From the NCBI GenBank assembly GCA_902765735.1, contig CACXBB010000023.1, forward strand, positions 1 through 62,764: a DNA stretch of 62,764 bases, given 5' to 3'. A program made the translations under genes and the position numbers. This DNA comes from an uncultured Eubacteriales bacterium (lineage in GTDB: Bacteria; Bacillota; Clostridia; Christensenellales; Aristaeellaceae). The notes under the pieces are model-generated. The model was not told the DNA's origin. It searched no databases and was given only the letters and a program-made list of their open reading frames with translations. This document shows positions 17,994 to 26,880 of the stretch, in pieces (positions within the stretch are counted from its first letter, which is position 1; each line of letters begins with the position of its first letter).

Positions 17994-18710
17994 TCAGATG
18001 TAGTGGATGTCGCCGATCACGGCGCGCTCAGCCGCGGGGAAGAACTCGCGGGCCTCCTGAAGCAGCGCGTCGGGGTCGTCTTTCGGGTTGAAGTGGGTCA
18101 GCAGCAGCCGCTTGGCGCGGGTGTTCTTCGCCAGCTGGCCGCACAGCGCGGCGGAGTAGTGGGGGGCGGTGGGCTTCCAGTCCGCCGCGCTCAGCCCCGC
18201 GTCCGCCAGCAGCAGGTCCGCGCCCTCGCAGAACAGCTCTACCAGCGCGTCGGTGTTGGAATCCCCGGTGAACACGAAGCGCGCGCCGTCGCACCTCACC
18301 GCGACGGCAAAGGTCTCCACAGGGTGCCGCGCGGGGTTGAAGGAGAGCTTCATCTCGCCGACGGTCGCGTCCTCGCAGGGCCAGAGGTCGTAGCAGGGCG
18401 CGCTCTCCAGCAGGGCCCGCACCGGCTCCGGCGTCAGGGGGGCGTAGACCGGCAGCGGGTGTTTGCGGGGGTGAAACTGTATGGCGTACTGCATGGGCAG
18501 CAGGTCCGACATGTGGTCGTAGTGCAGGTGGCTCAATACCACCGCGTCCAGCCGATCCAGCGCGCCGGACGCCATCAGGTTCGCCAGCGCGCCCGTGCCG
18601 CAGTCGATCAGTATGCAGGTGTCGCCGGAATCGCTCTCCAGAAGGTAACCCGAACAGGCCCCGCCGGGGGCGGGGTAGGGGCCGTTGTTGCCCAGGATCG
18701 TCAGTTTCAT
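17994..18710 (-). CDS. MBL-fold hydrolase (RNase Z-like)
   Basis: Metallo-beta-lactamase fold enzyme, RNase Z/ElaC-like subgroup. The metal motif SHLHYDHMSD (about residues 56-65), FTGDSNTD and THFNPK are present. 238 aa, shorter than true RNase Z (about 300), so a general MBL hydrolase is equally likely. The start is MKLTILGNNG (ATG 18710) with an ACGAGG box about 8 nt upstream; a longer reading frame would include leader sequence. It heads the comEC-holA operon. Confidence 0.82.
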   Translation of the reverse strand: MKLTILGNNGPYPAPGGACSGYLLESDSGDTCILIDCGTGALANLMASGALDRLDAVVLSHLHYDHMSDLLPMQYAIQFHPRKHPLPVYAPLTPEPVRALLESAPCYDLWPCEDATVGEMKLSFNPARHPVETFAVAVRCDGARFVFTGDSNTDALVELFCEGADLLLADAGLSAADWKPTAPHYSAALCGQLAKNTRAKRLLLTHFNPKDDPDALLQEAREFFPAAERAVIGDIHYI

Positions 18711-18751
18711 GGTGTATACCTCGTTTGATGATGATGGGGAAGGGGGCAATT

Positions 18752-18837
18752 AAGAATTAGGAATTAGGAATGAGGAATTAGGAATTATATAATGCGCAGC
18801 AGCCGGTAACCCAATTCCTAATTCCTATCTCCTAATT
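18752..18837. repeat. Inverted pair of GGAATTA heptamer arrays (island D)
   Basis: Left: AATTAGG-type units repeated about four to five times (18754-18787). Right: CCTAATT / CCTATCT / CCTAATT (18815-18837) in inverse orientation. They flank about 26 bp containing GCGCAGCAGCCGG. The whole can fold into one hairpin and lies in the 5' leader of the MBL-comEC-holA operon. Confidence 0.8.
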
Positions 18838-18861
18838 CGTCCAAAGAGTCCCGATAACGCT

Positions 18862-18891
18862 ATTATAGCACATCCGATCAGCAAAACACAA
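18862..18891 (-). promoter_or_regulatory. Promoter of the MBL-comEC-holA operon
   Basis: On the minus strand: TTGTGT (18891-18886), 18-nt spacer, TATAAT (18867-18862). The predicted transcript passes through the heptamer hairpin before the start codon at 18710. Confidence 0.55.
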
Positions 18892-18908
18892 TATCGAAAC
18901 GTGAGGGT

Positions 18909-20837
18909 TTACGACGCCCGGTGGTGCTTGCGCTTGCGTTTGTTCTCGTACATGCGCTCGTCGGCGGCCTTGAACAGATCGCCGTAGTAGTCGTTTTCGC
19001 CGGTGCTGAGGCAGTAGCCGACGGAGTAGCGCAGTGGCACGCGCAGCCCGTTCGACAGCGCCACGCGCTCGGCGTCCTGCCGGTCGAGCAGCGCCCGGAT
19101 GCTGTCCATGAGGGCCTCGCGGTCCGTATAGCCGTACAGGAACATCACGAACTCGTCGCCGCCGTTTCGGGACACCGCGAACTGCTCGCATGCCTCTTTG
19201 CCGAAGCGCGTGAGCGCCTGGGCGATGCCGCGGATGTACTGGTCCCCGCTGTCGTGGCCGTAGGTGTCGTTGATCTGCTTTAAGCCGTCGGCGTCGATCA
19301 TGACGACCGCGCAGTGCCCGACCGCCTTCTCCTCGTACAGCCGGGACAGCGTGTTGTCCATGCCGCGCCGGTTCAGTATGCCGGTGAGCGGGTCGATGTC
19401 GCGCTCGGACTCGATGGCCAGGCGGCGGTTGACGGCCTCCGTCATGTCCATCAGTATGCCCATGATGCCGTTCTCGTCCCGCATCTCCTCCAGCTTGATG
19501 TAGCGCACGCCGCCGTCGGCTTCCAGGCGGTAGACGCCGTCCTCCTCCTCGAAGGGCCGCGCCTTGAGCGCCTCGACGCACTGCTGGAAGTCCTCGCGGT
19601 TCATCCACGCGCGGTGGTGGTCCCGGCCCTCGATGCCCAGTATGCGGGGCACCCGTTCGGTGAAGCGCACCCGGGCCATGCCGGGGCTGTACTCGTACAC
19701 GCCGATGTTGATCTCCGCCCGGTCCAGCACGTAGGACATCTTCTGGGTGCTGGCCAGCAGGCTGTTGACCATGGCGTTGATGTGGTTGCTCAGCTCGGAG
19801 AACTCCAGGCTGCTTCGGATGTCCACCTTCTTGTCCAGGTTGCCCTCCGCGATCTCACGGAGGCACTCGTTGGTGGTGTCCACGGGGTTGATGACGAATA
19901 TGTCCATGTAGCCCGTCACCGCCAGCACCAGCAGTATCGCGCCCAGCGCCAGGCTGAAGAACAGTATCATCGAGGCGTTGGACACGCTGCCGTGCAGCCG
20001 CTGGTAGGACACCGCGTAGCCGATCAGCTTGCCGCCGAGGGTGGTGAACACGCAGAAGTGGGGCTCGCCGTTGACGTCGGTGTAGAAGCCGTCCTTGATG
20101 GTGCGCACGGTCTTGGGGTTGATGCCGATGTCCGAGAGCGTGCGGCCGGTGTCCGAGGTCTGGGTGGAGCCCTCGATGACGTCCGTGGCGGGATCGACGA
20201 TGTAGAGCTGCAGGCCCGCCTCCGTGCGCAGCATGGAGAACAGGTAGGACAGCTCGTTGTTCTCCGTCAGCCGCTCCACGTTCTCGGGCGCCATGCCCAC
20301 CTGCACGATGAAGCGCCCGTTCCGGCTCCAGATGCAGGTGTACTGCATCTGCAGGCCCTTGGAGTTGTTCGGGGTGATCTCCTGCACCATGCGGAGGCTC
20401 TTGTCGGTCAGCATGGGCTTGAAGAAGGCGATCTGCTCCCCGGAATCGAAGCTCAGGCCGAGGTATTCGGGCACCGTGCCGCAGAATATGACGCCGTCCG
20501 CGTCGATCAGGTGGATCTCGTCCACGCTCACCGCCCCGGCGATCTCGCAGAGGGCCTCCGGGTCGCTGCACAGCGCGGGGTCCCGATCCAGGATGTAGGC
20601 CACGGTGTCCGCCCGGCTGAGGATGGTCTCGTTGTACTGCCTGCTGAGGGCCAGCTTCTCGCGGTCGTTGCTCTCCAGGATCTCGCCGATCTGAGAAAAG
20701 AGCTCCCGGGCGTTTAAGCGGGCGGTCGCGTGGGCGGTCTGGAGCTGGTAGACCACGAATATCACCATCATGGTGATCATCGTGATCAGGGAGATGAAGA
20801 TCATGTACCGCGTGATCCGGCTCTTGAGATCCTGCAT
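18909..20837 (-). CDS. Membrane-bound diguanylate cyclase (sensor-GGDEF)
   Basis: Makes the second messenger c-di-GMP. Layout of the 642-aa protein: TM1 (about residues 11-31), an extracytoplasmic Cache-like sensor (32-280), TM2 (about 287-312), a HAMP-like linker (about 315-365), a PAS-like domain (about 380-480) and a GGDEF domain with an intact GGDEF signature at 559-563. The inhibitory I-site RxxD is absent: Cys and Phe occupy those positions, so product inhibition through that site is unlikely. RBS: a run of G residues before ATG. It has its own promoter, divergent from the flavoprotein gene. Confidence 0.92.
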   Translation of the reverse strand: MQDLKSRITRYMIFISLITMITMMVIFVVYQLQTAHATARLNARELFSQIGEILESNDREKLALSRQYNETILSRADTVAYILDRDPALCSDPEALCEIAGAVSVDEIHLIDADGVIFCGTVPEYLGLSFDSGEQIAFFKPMLTDKSLRMVQEITPNNSKGLQMQYTCIWSRNGRFIVQVGMAPENVERLTENNELSYLFSMLRTEAGLQLYIVDPATDVIEGSTQTSDTGRTLSDIGINPKTVRTIKDGFYTDVNGEPHFCVFTTLGGKLIGYAVSYQRLHGSVSNASMILFFSLALGAILLVLAVTGYMDIFVINPVDTTNECLREIAEGNLDKKVDIRSSLEFSELSNHINAMVNSLLASTQKMSYVLDRAEINIGVYEYSPGMARVRFTERVPRILGIEGRDHHRAWMNREDFQQCVEALKARPFEEEDGVYRLEADGGVRYIKLEEMRDENGIMGILMDMTEAVNRRLAIESERDIDPLTGILNRRGMDNTLSRLYEEKAVGHCAVVMIDADGLKQINDTYGHDSGDQYIRGIAQALTRFGKEACEQFAVSRNGGDEFVMFLYGYTDREALMDSIRALLDRQDAERVALSNGLRVPLRYSVGYCLSTGENDYYGDLFKAADERMYENKRKRKHHRAS

Positions 20838-20896
20838 GATCGACCACCCCCCCTCGCGCCGGCGCGCACTTTACCAGCTTATTGCCACTTTACTTT

Positions 20897-20925
20897 ATTA
20901 TAACGCATTAACCGGAATTTAGCAA
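20897..20925 (-). promoter_or_regulatory. Promoter of the GGDEF gene
   Basis: On the minus strand: TTGCTA (20925-20920), 17-nt spacer, TATAAT (20902-20897). Confidence 0.75.
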
Positions 20926-20970
20926 TACCGCGGCGCCCCGGGACGGCTGAAATTTCGACGCCGTTCCGCC

Positions 20971-20999
20971 TTGAAAACGGGGATTTTGTATGGTAAAAT
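20971..20999 (+). promoter_or_regulatory. Promoter of the exported flavoprotein gene
   Basis: TTGAAA (20971-20976), 17-nt spacer, TAAAAT (20994-20999), back to back with the GGDEF promoter. Confidence 0.7.
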
Positions 21000-21072
21000 A
21001 GCGATGTGACACCGGCGCGCGCGCCCCGTGCCGCACCGGGAAGACACGCATCATTCTGAGGAGGGATATCCC

Positions 21073-22965
21073 ATGAAGAGACGCCTTTTCGCACTGCTGA
21101 TCGCGGCGGCCATGCTGCTTCTGACGGTCCCCGCGGCGCTGGCCGAGACCGGCACCGGCACCGCCAAGGGCTTCGGCGGCGACGTGACCGTGACCGTCAC
21201 CGTTGAGGACGGCGTGATCACCGCCGTGGAGGCCGCCGGCGACAGCGAGACCGACGGCATCGGCAAGAACATCATCGCCGAGTGGCCCCAGGTAATGGTG
21301 GACAACAACGGCATCGTGGACACCTACACCGGCGCGACCTTCGCCGGCATCACCCGCGAGGGCTTCATCGAGGCCGCCAAAGCCGCGCTGGCCGAGGCGG
21401 GCGTGAATCCCGACGACTACATGCGCGAGTTCGTGGCGGAGGCCGGCGAGGACCAGACCCTCGAGGCCGACGTGGTGATCGTCGGCGCAGGCGGTGCGGG
21501 CATGACCGCCGCCATCAACGCCGCCGACGCCGGCATGAGCGTGATCGTGGTGGAGAGCCAGCCCGCCGTGGGCGGCAACTCCGTCAAGTCCACCGGCGGC
21601 ATGAACGCCGCCAAGACCGTCTATCAGGACGAGAACGAGTTCGGCGAGTCCGCGGGCGTCGAGAAGACCCTCGCCACCGCCGCCGAGAAGTGGGCGGACA
21701 ACGAGACCATCACCGCCCTGGCCGCCACGGTCAAGGAACAGTGGGACGCCTGGCAGGCCGATCCCCAGGGCTACTTCGATTCCACCGAGCTGTTCGCGCT
21801 GGACACCATGATCGGCGGCAAGGGCATCAACGATCCCGCGCTGGTCGATACCCTGGTGAACAACTCCGCCGAGGCCATTGAATGGCTGAAGGGCGAGGGC
21901 ATCAGCCTGACCAATGTGGCGTCCTTCGGCGGCGCGTCCGTCAAGCGCATCCACCGCCCGCTCAACGAGGAGGGCAAGGTGGTCTCCGTGGGCGCGTACA
22001 CCGTGCCGCTGCTGGAGGAAGCCTGCGCCAGGCGCGACAACATCACCATACTGACCGACACCACCGCCACCGAGATCCTGACCGCCGACGGCGCGGCCTG
22101 CGGCATCGCCGCCACCGGCAAGACCGGCAACGCCGTGACCGTCAACGCCAAGGCCGTGGTGCTGGCCACCGGCGGCTTCGGCGCGAACCTGGACATGGTC
22201 GTGTCCTACAAGCCCGAGCTTGCGGGCTTCATGACCACCAACGCCTCCGGCATACAGGGCCAGGGCATACTGATGGCTCAGGCGCTGGGCGCGGACACCG
22301 TGGACATGGACCAGATCCAGATCCACCCCACCGTGCAGTTTGACACCGCCTCCCTGATCACCGAGGGCCTGCGCGGCGACGGCGCGATACTGGTCAACGC
22401 CAACGGCGAGCGCTTCATCGACGAGGTGGGCACCCGCGACGTGGTGTCCGCCGCCGAGATCGCCCAGCCCGATTCCTTCAGCTGGCTGATCGTGGACCAG
22501 AAGATGGTGGACGCCTCCTCCGTCATTCAGGGCTACATCAAGCGCGAGCTGATGCTCTCCGGCGACACCTATGAGGCGCTGGCCGAGGCGCTGGGCATCC
22601 CCGCCGACGCCTTCGCCAAGACCATGGAGACCTGGAACGGCTACGTGGCGGAGAAGAACGATCCCGACTTCGGCCGCACCTCCTTCGCCGAGCCGCTGGA
22701 CACTGCGCCCTTCTACGCGGTGAAGGTCACCGCCGGCATCCATCACACCATGGGCGGCCTGAAGATCGACCCGGAGACCCACGTCATCAACACCGACGGC
22801 GATATCATCCCCGGCCTGTTCGCGGCGGGCGAGGTCACCGGCGGCGTGCACGGCGGCAACCGCCTGGGCGGCAACGCCGTGGCGGACTTCGTGGTGTTCG
22901 GACGCATCGCCGGCACCCAGGCCGCGGCCTATGCGGCTGAGCTGGCCGTGGACGAGGCGGCGTGA
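21073..22965 (+). CDS. Exported flavoprotein reductase: FMN-binding domain + fumarate-reductase-like FAD domain
   Basis: Extracytoplasmic reductase of the fumarate/urocanate reductase family. Signal peptide (residues 1-24, ending AALA, no lipobox), an FMN-binding domain (about 28-110) with DTYTGAT, where Thr89 should be linked to FMN by ApbE, and the FAD domain from about 131 (VVIVGAGGAG). Catalytic-type residues are present: TRDVVS (Arg), IHHTMGG (His) and GGNRLGG (Arg). There are no CXXCH heme motifs, so electrons must arrive through the bound FMN. Start is ATG 21073 with AGGAGGG. Single gene. The acceptor (fumarate, urocanate, a cinnamate-like acid) cannot be assigned. Confidence 0.9.
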   Translation: MKRRLFALLIAAAMLLLTVPAALAETGTGTAKGFGGDVTVTVTVEDGVITAVEAAGDSETDGIGKNIIAEWPQVMVDNNGIVDTYTGATFAGITREGFIEAAKAALAEAGVNPDDYMREFVAEAGEDQTLEADVVIVGAGGAGMTAAINAADAGMSVIVVESQPAVGGNSVKSTGGMNAAKTVYQDENEFGESAGVEKTLATAAEKWADNETITALAATVKEQWDAWQADPQGYFDSTELFALDTMIGGKGINDPALVDTLVNNSAEAIEWLKGEGISLTNVASFGGASVKRIHRPLNEEGKVVSVGAYTVPLLEEACARRDNITILTDTTATEILTADGAACGIAATGKTGNAVTVNAKAVVLATGGFGANLDMVVSYKPELAGFMTTNASGIQGQGILMAQALGADTVDMDQIQIHPTVQFDTASLITEGLRGDGAILVNANGERFIDEVGTRDVVSAAEIAQPDSFSWLIVDQKMVDASSVIQGYIKRELMLSGDTYEALAEALGIPADAFAKTMETWNGYVAEKNDPDFGRTSFAEPLDTAPFYAVKVTAGIHHTMGGLKIDPETHVINTDGDIIPGLFAAGEVTGGVHGGNRLGGNAVADFVVFGRIAGTQAAAYAAELAVDEAA

Positions 22966-22989
22966 TTCCGTAAGTGCCGATGGTTTGAC

Positions 22990-23029
22990 AGCGCCGCCCG
23001 CCGGAGTGCTCCGGCGGGCGGCGCTTTGC
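22990..23029 (+). terminator. Terminator after the flavoprotein gene
   Basis: A 17-bp perfect stem (AGCGCCGCCCGCCGGAG and its complement) with a 2-nt spacer and a short T-run. Confidence 0.8.
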
Positions 23030-23033
23030 GCGT

Positions 23034-23574
23034 GGGGAGTAGGGGAAAGGGAACAGGGAACAGGGAACAGGGAACAGGAATAGTGGCTGCCGCCGTTTCT
23101 GGTGCAGAGGATGGTTTTTTATGTTTTGTGTGGACGGGGACGACCTCTTCCGTCTGGCCTGCGGCCAGCCACCTTCCCCTGAAGGGGAAGGCATGACCTC
23201 TTCCGTCATTTGCTCCGCAAATGCCACCTTCCCCTGAAGGGGAAGGCATGACCTCTTCCGTCATTTGCTCCGCAAATGCCACCTTCCCCTGAAGGGGAAG
23301 GCTTTTGGCGCAGACGGCGTGCGCTTTGAGCGCGGCAGCAGCGGAGATTGGGGCAACCCCTCAGTCGCCTTCGGCGACAGCTCCCCTTACACAGGGGAGG
23401 CTTTTGGCTCAGACGGCGTGCGCTTTGAGCACGGCAGCAGCGGAGATTGGGGCAACCCCTCAGTCGCCTACGGCGACAGCTCCCCTTACACAGGGGAGCC
23501 TTTTGGTGCAGACGGCATGTGTTTTGAATGCGGCAGCAGCATTTCCTGTTCCCTGTTCCCTATTCCCTCTTCTC
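23034..23574. repeat. Composite repeat island B with inverted GGGAACA ends
   Basis: The 726-nt gap 22966-23691 holds the terminator above, this island and a promoter. Left end: one GGGAGTA-like unit, GGGGAAA, then four GGGAACA units (23049-23076) and GGAATAGTGGCTGCCGC. Right end: GCGGCAGCAGCATTTCC and the inverted TGTTCCC twice, then TATTCCC (23547-23567). Inside: three CCTTCCCC/GGGGAAGG modules (23172, 23227, 23282) and two CTCAGTCGCC..GGCGACAGCTCCCC modules in direct repeat. Frames crossing it are not genes. Confidence 0.85.
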
Positions 23575-23618
23575 TATCTCGAAACCACACATTTATCATC
23601 GAATCTACCTTTTTCTTC

Positions 23619-23647
23619 TTGATAATGCCACGCTTTCGCGGTACAAT
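23619..23647 (+). promoter_or_regulatory. Promoter of the LTA-synthase-like gene
   Basis: TTGATA (23619-23624), 17-nt spacer, TACAAT (23642-23647). Confidence 0.75.
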
Positions 23648-23691
23648 GCAGACGATGTACGCACAAGATGCTGATACGGGAGGAAACAACA

Positions 23692-25335
23692 TTGAAGGCA
23701 TCCTCAAACAGATCCGGGCGAAGGGGCGGCAAAGTCGGGAAGATCGCGCTGTACGCCGTGCTGTTCCTGGTGCTTTTGCTGACCATGAGCTACCACTGGA
23801 CCATCCACGAGTTCGGCAACGTCGGCTTCGCGGAGATCATATTCACACTGAACATGCCCCTGCAGGGGACCTCGTCCACCTTCATCACCAGCTATCTGCT
23901 CAGGGTGCTGTTGCCCTGCGCGGGGATTTTCGCGGGGTTCGTCATAGTGACTGAACTGATCCACGGGCGGATGAGAAGGAACGCCGGCCTGTGGGAGAAG
24001 TGGACGCGCATGCGGACCTGGCGCGGCGTGGCGTGGGCGCTTATCATCGCCATCTGGCTGGGCCTGCTGGTCAACAGCGCCGAGGGCACCATCGGCTTCA
24101 TCAGCTATTTTAAGAGCCTGACCCAACAGTCCAACTTCATCGCGGAGGAGTACGTCTTCCCGGCGAAGGTGAAGCTGACCTTCCCCGAGAAGAAGCGCAA
24201 CCTGATCTACATCTACCTGGAGTCCGCCGAGACCTCCGCCCAGGACCCCGCCAACGGCGGCCTGATGGCGGAGAACTACATTCCCGAGCTGACGGAACTT
24301 GCGAAGGAGAACGTGAGCTTTTCCCAGTCCGACCTGATCGAGGGTGCGTCGGTCGCCCCGCTGTGCGGCTGGACCATGGCGGGCATCGTGGCCGAGACCG
24401 CAGGCCTGCCCCTCAAGCTGTTCAAGACCGGCGACGGCAACATCGGCGCGTCCTCCGGCCTGTACTCCGGCCCCGCGCCCAGCAACGCCGCGGACATGGC
24501 GGCGCTTCTGCAGAACCAGCTCGACAAGGGCGACGACAACGTCATGGAGCAGTACACCAACTTCCTGCCCGGCGCGGTGACGCTGGGCGACATCCTTAAG
24601 GAGAACGGCTACCACAACGTGTTCATGGCGGGCTCGGACTTCGTGTTCGGCGGGCGCAAGAACTACTGCCTCCAGCACGGCGAATACGAGATACTGGACT
24701 ACTACGTCGCCCGGCGGCGCAGGGTCATCCGCCCCGGCTACAAGGTCTGGTGGGGCTTTGAGGACGAGGTGCTGTACAAGTGGGCCAAAGAGGAGCTGAC
24801 CCAACTGGCGGAGGCGGGGGAGCCCTTCAACTTCTCCATGATCACCGCGGATACCCACCACCAGGACGGCTACGTGTGCCGGCTGTGCCGGGATCAGTAC
24901 GACGACCAGTACGCCAACGTCTGGCGCTGCGCCTCCGAGCAGCTTATGGATTTCGTGGACTGGTGCAGGCAGCAGCCCTTCTATGAGAACACCACCATCG
25001 TCGTGGCGGGGGACCACTGCTCCATGGATTCGGACTTCTACAAGGCGTACACCTACGACAAGCACGACGGCGAGACCGTGCGCAAGACCTACAACGTGTT
25101 CATCAACCCCGCCGTGCAGCCCGTTCAGGAGAAGAACCGGCTGTTCACCACGCTGGACCTGTTCCCGACCACGCTGGCCGCCATGGGCGTTGAGATCGAG
25201 GGGGAGCGCCTCGGGCTGGGCACCAACCTGTTCTCCGCGGAGAAGACCCTGCCCGAGAAGTACGGCTATGAGAAGATGTTCGGGGAATTGAAGAAGAAAT
25301 CGCTGTTTTATGACAATGAGATACTGTACCCGTGA
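23692..25335 (+). CDS. LTA synthase / OpgB-like phosphoglycerol transferase
   Basis: Membrane enzyme of the alkaline-phosphatase-fold sulfatase family that transfers phosphoglycerol to surface polymers. Three N-terminal TM segments lie within about residues 14-135; the extracytoplasmic catalytic domain starts near IYIYLESAE. The likely nucleophile is Thr228 in CGWTMAGIVA, which resembles the OpgB/MdoB active site more than that of LtaS; VAGDHCSMDSD is the metal-binding GDH motif. The start TTG at 23692 is preferred (GGGAGG 7-8 nt upstream) to the ATG at 23668, which would place that RBS inside the gene. 547 aa. Confidence 0.85.
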   Translation: MKASSNRSGRRGGKVGKIALYAVLFLVLLLTMSYHWTIHEFGNVGFAEIIFTLNMPLQGTSSTFITSYLLRVLLPCAGIFAGFVIVTELIHGRMRRNAGLWEKWTRMRTWRGVAWALIIAIWLGLLVNSAEGTIGFISYFKSLTQQSNFIAEEYVFPAKVKLTFPEKKRNLIYIYLESAETSAQDPANGGLMAENYIPELTELAKENVSFSQSDLIEGASVAPLCGWTMAGIVAETAGLPLKLFKTGDGNIGASSGLYSGPAPSNAADMAALLQNQLDKGDDNVMEQYTNFLPGAVTLGDILKENGYHNVFMAGSDFVFGGRKNYCLQHGEYEILDYYVARRRRVIRPGYKVWWGFEDEVLYKWAKEELTQLAEAGEPFNFSMITADTHHQDGYVCRLCRDQYDDQYANVWRCASEQLMDFVDWCRQQPFYENTTIVVAGDHCSMDSDFYKAYTYDKHDGETVRKTYNVFINPAVQPVQEKNRLFTTLDLFPTTLAAMGVEIEGERLGLGTNLFSAEKTLPEKYGYEKMFGELKKKSLFYDNEILYP

Positions 25336-25350
25336 GGGCCGGGCGTTCAC

Positions 25351-25379
25351 TTGACAAGCCCGGCGGAAAGGGATAGAAT
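25351..25379 (+). promoter_or_regulatory. Promoter of the secreted protein gene at 25419
   Basis: TTGACA (25351-25356), 17-nt spacer, TAGAAT (25374-25379). Confidence 0.75.
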
Positions 25380-25418
25380 AGAGGAAAATCAGTCCTTCCC
25401 ATACCTGAGGAGTATGCT

Positions 25419-26081
25419 ATGAAAAAACGGATTGTCACGCTGCTGTGCGCCGCGCTGCTGTGCGCGCTGATGCAGCCCGCGGCGCTGGCCGCGTCGGATT
25501 CCATAGAGATCGACTTCAACGGCCAGCACCTGACGCTGCTGTTTGACCGCTCCGAGCAGTTTTCCAACGTCAGAGGCAACAACGTGCAGGCCTCCTTCTA
25601 CACCTATCTGGACGGCTCCAACGACCTGTACGAGCTGTACATGATCTTCCCAAAGGACGTGGAGGCCGGCACCACCGTCGATCCGGCCTATGCCCGGCAG
25701 CACGCCCCGGAGACCTCCGTGATGCTGATCGTCACCACCAAGGCCGGCGTGGGCTACTACTTCGCCGGACAGGCCGACGCCACCGATGCCACCGACTACG
25801 CCATGACCTTTGAAGCCGTCTCCGATACCGACGCGGGCCGCACGTACAGCGGCACGCTGTCCGCCTCCCTGATCGGCATGGCAGGGGATTCCGAGACGGA
25901 GCTGGCGCCCGTCTCCATCCAGAACGCCCGCTTCAGCTTCACCATGCCCATGCAGGACGAAGCCGCGCCGGAGGAATTCCCCGAGGACAGCGCCCCGCCC
26001 GCCGATGCGGACCCGTTTGCGGAGGAGGACCCCTTTGCCGATCCCACCCCCGCGCCCACCCGGGAGGTCTATCGCGTCTGA
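25419..26081 (+). CDS. Secreted protein of unknown function (220 aa)
   Basis: Family not recognised. Signal peptide (residues 1-24, ending ALAA), then a globular, Asp/Thr-rich domain of about 150 residues predicted to be mostly beta strand, then a low-complexity acidic and proline-rich tail (from about residue 180: EDSAPPADADPFAEED and similar) ending in REVYRV. No lipobox or sorting signal is visible. RBS GAGGAG before ATG 25419. It is monocistronic: its own promoter and a perfect terminator stem at 26112-26158. Confidence 0.7.
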   Translation: MKKRIVTLLCAALLCALMQPAALAASDSIEIDFNGQHLTLLFDRSEQFSNVRGNNVQASFYTYLDGSNDLYELYMIFPKDVEAGTTVDPAYARQHAPETSVMLIVTTKAGVGYYFAGQADATDATDYAMTFEAVSDTDAGRTYSGTLSASLIGMAGDSETELAPVSIQNARFSFTMPMQDEAAPEEFPEDSAPPADADPFAEEDPFADPTPAPTREVYRV

Positions 26082-26099
26082 AAATAACCGGCGCGGGTA

Positions 26100-26128
26100 T
26101 TGACAAAACACAAAAAACCATGTAATAT
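26100..26128 (+). promoter_or_regulatory. Promoter of the hemolysin III gene
   Basis: TTGACA (26100-26105), 17-nt spacer, TAATAT (26123-26128). The -10 lies inside the left arm and loop of the preceding gene's terminator. Confidence 0.7.
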
Positions 26129-26158
26129 AGTATTAAAAACCAGATTACATGGTTTTTT
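26112..26158 (+). terminator. Terminator of the secreted protein gene, overlapping a promoter
   Basis: Perfect 15-bp stem AAAAAACCATGTAAT / ATTACATGGTTTTTT with a 17-nt loop and a T-run at the 3' end. Confidence 0.85.
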
Positions 26159-26193
26159 GTGTGCATAACGGGCGGACAAAGGAGTATGATAAT

Positions 26194-26868
26194 ATGAAGC
26201 GAACGCCGCTTGCGCAGCGGGAACTGCCGGACTACACCCGCGGCGAGGAAATATGCAACATGGTGACCCACATCGTGGGGGGCGCGCTGGGCATACTGGC
26301 CATCGTGCTGTGCGTCGTGATCGGCGCGAAGCACCACAGCGCCTACGCCGTGGTCAGCGGCGCGATCTACGGGTCCTCCATGCTGGCGCTGTACGCCATA
26401 TCCAGCGTGTACCACGGGCTGTCACCCCGGCTGTTCGGCAAGCGGGTTTTGCAGGTGATCGACCACTGCACGATCTACTTTCTGATCGCGGGCAGCTACA
26501 TGCCCGTGACGCTGTGCACCATCCGCCCATACAGCCCCGGCTGGGGCTGGGCGCTGTTCGGCGTGGTGTGGGCGCTGGCGGCCGTGGCCATCACGCTGAC
26601 GGCCATCGATCTCAAGAAGTACAGTAAATTCTCGATGGTCTGCTACATCCTGATGGGCTGGTGCATCATCGTGCGCATCGACCTGCTCTACAAGCTGCTG
26701 CCTCCGGCGGGGTTCTGGCTGATGCTCGCGGGCGGCGTGGCCTACACGCTGGGCGCGGTGCTCTACGCTCTGGGCAAGAAGCGGCGCTACATGCACTCGC
26801 TGTTTCACATATTCACCGTGATCGGAAGCCTTTTGCAGTTTCTGTGTATTATACTGTATGTGTTGTGA
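26194..26868 (+). CDS. Hemolysin III / YqfA family membrane protein
   Basis: Seven-TM protein of the HlyIII (PAQR-like) family; bacterial function is not settled. The conserved N-terminal helix has EEICNMVTHIVGG, followed by YAISSVYHGLSP and VIDHCTIYFLIAGSYMP, and IFTVIGSLLQF near the C-terminus supplies the conserved late His (LFHIF). 224 aa is typical. The start is ATG 26194 behind AAAGGAGT; a longer frame from 26149 would overlap the terminator. DegV follows after 12 nt, probably in the same transcript. Confidence 0.9.
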   Translation: MKRTPLAQRELPDYTRGEEICNMVTHIVGGALGILAIVLCVVIGAKHHSAYAVVSGAIYGSSMLALYAISSVYHGLSPRLFGKRVLQVIDHCTIYFLIAGSYMPVTLCTIRPYSPGWGWALFGVVWALAAVAITLTAIDLKKYSKFSMVCYILMGWCIIVRIDLLYKLLPPAGFWLMLAGGVAYTLGAVLYALGKKRRYMHSLFHIFTVIGSLLQFLCIILYVL

Positions 26869-26880
26869 GGAATGATATCC

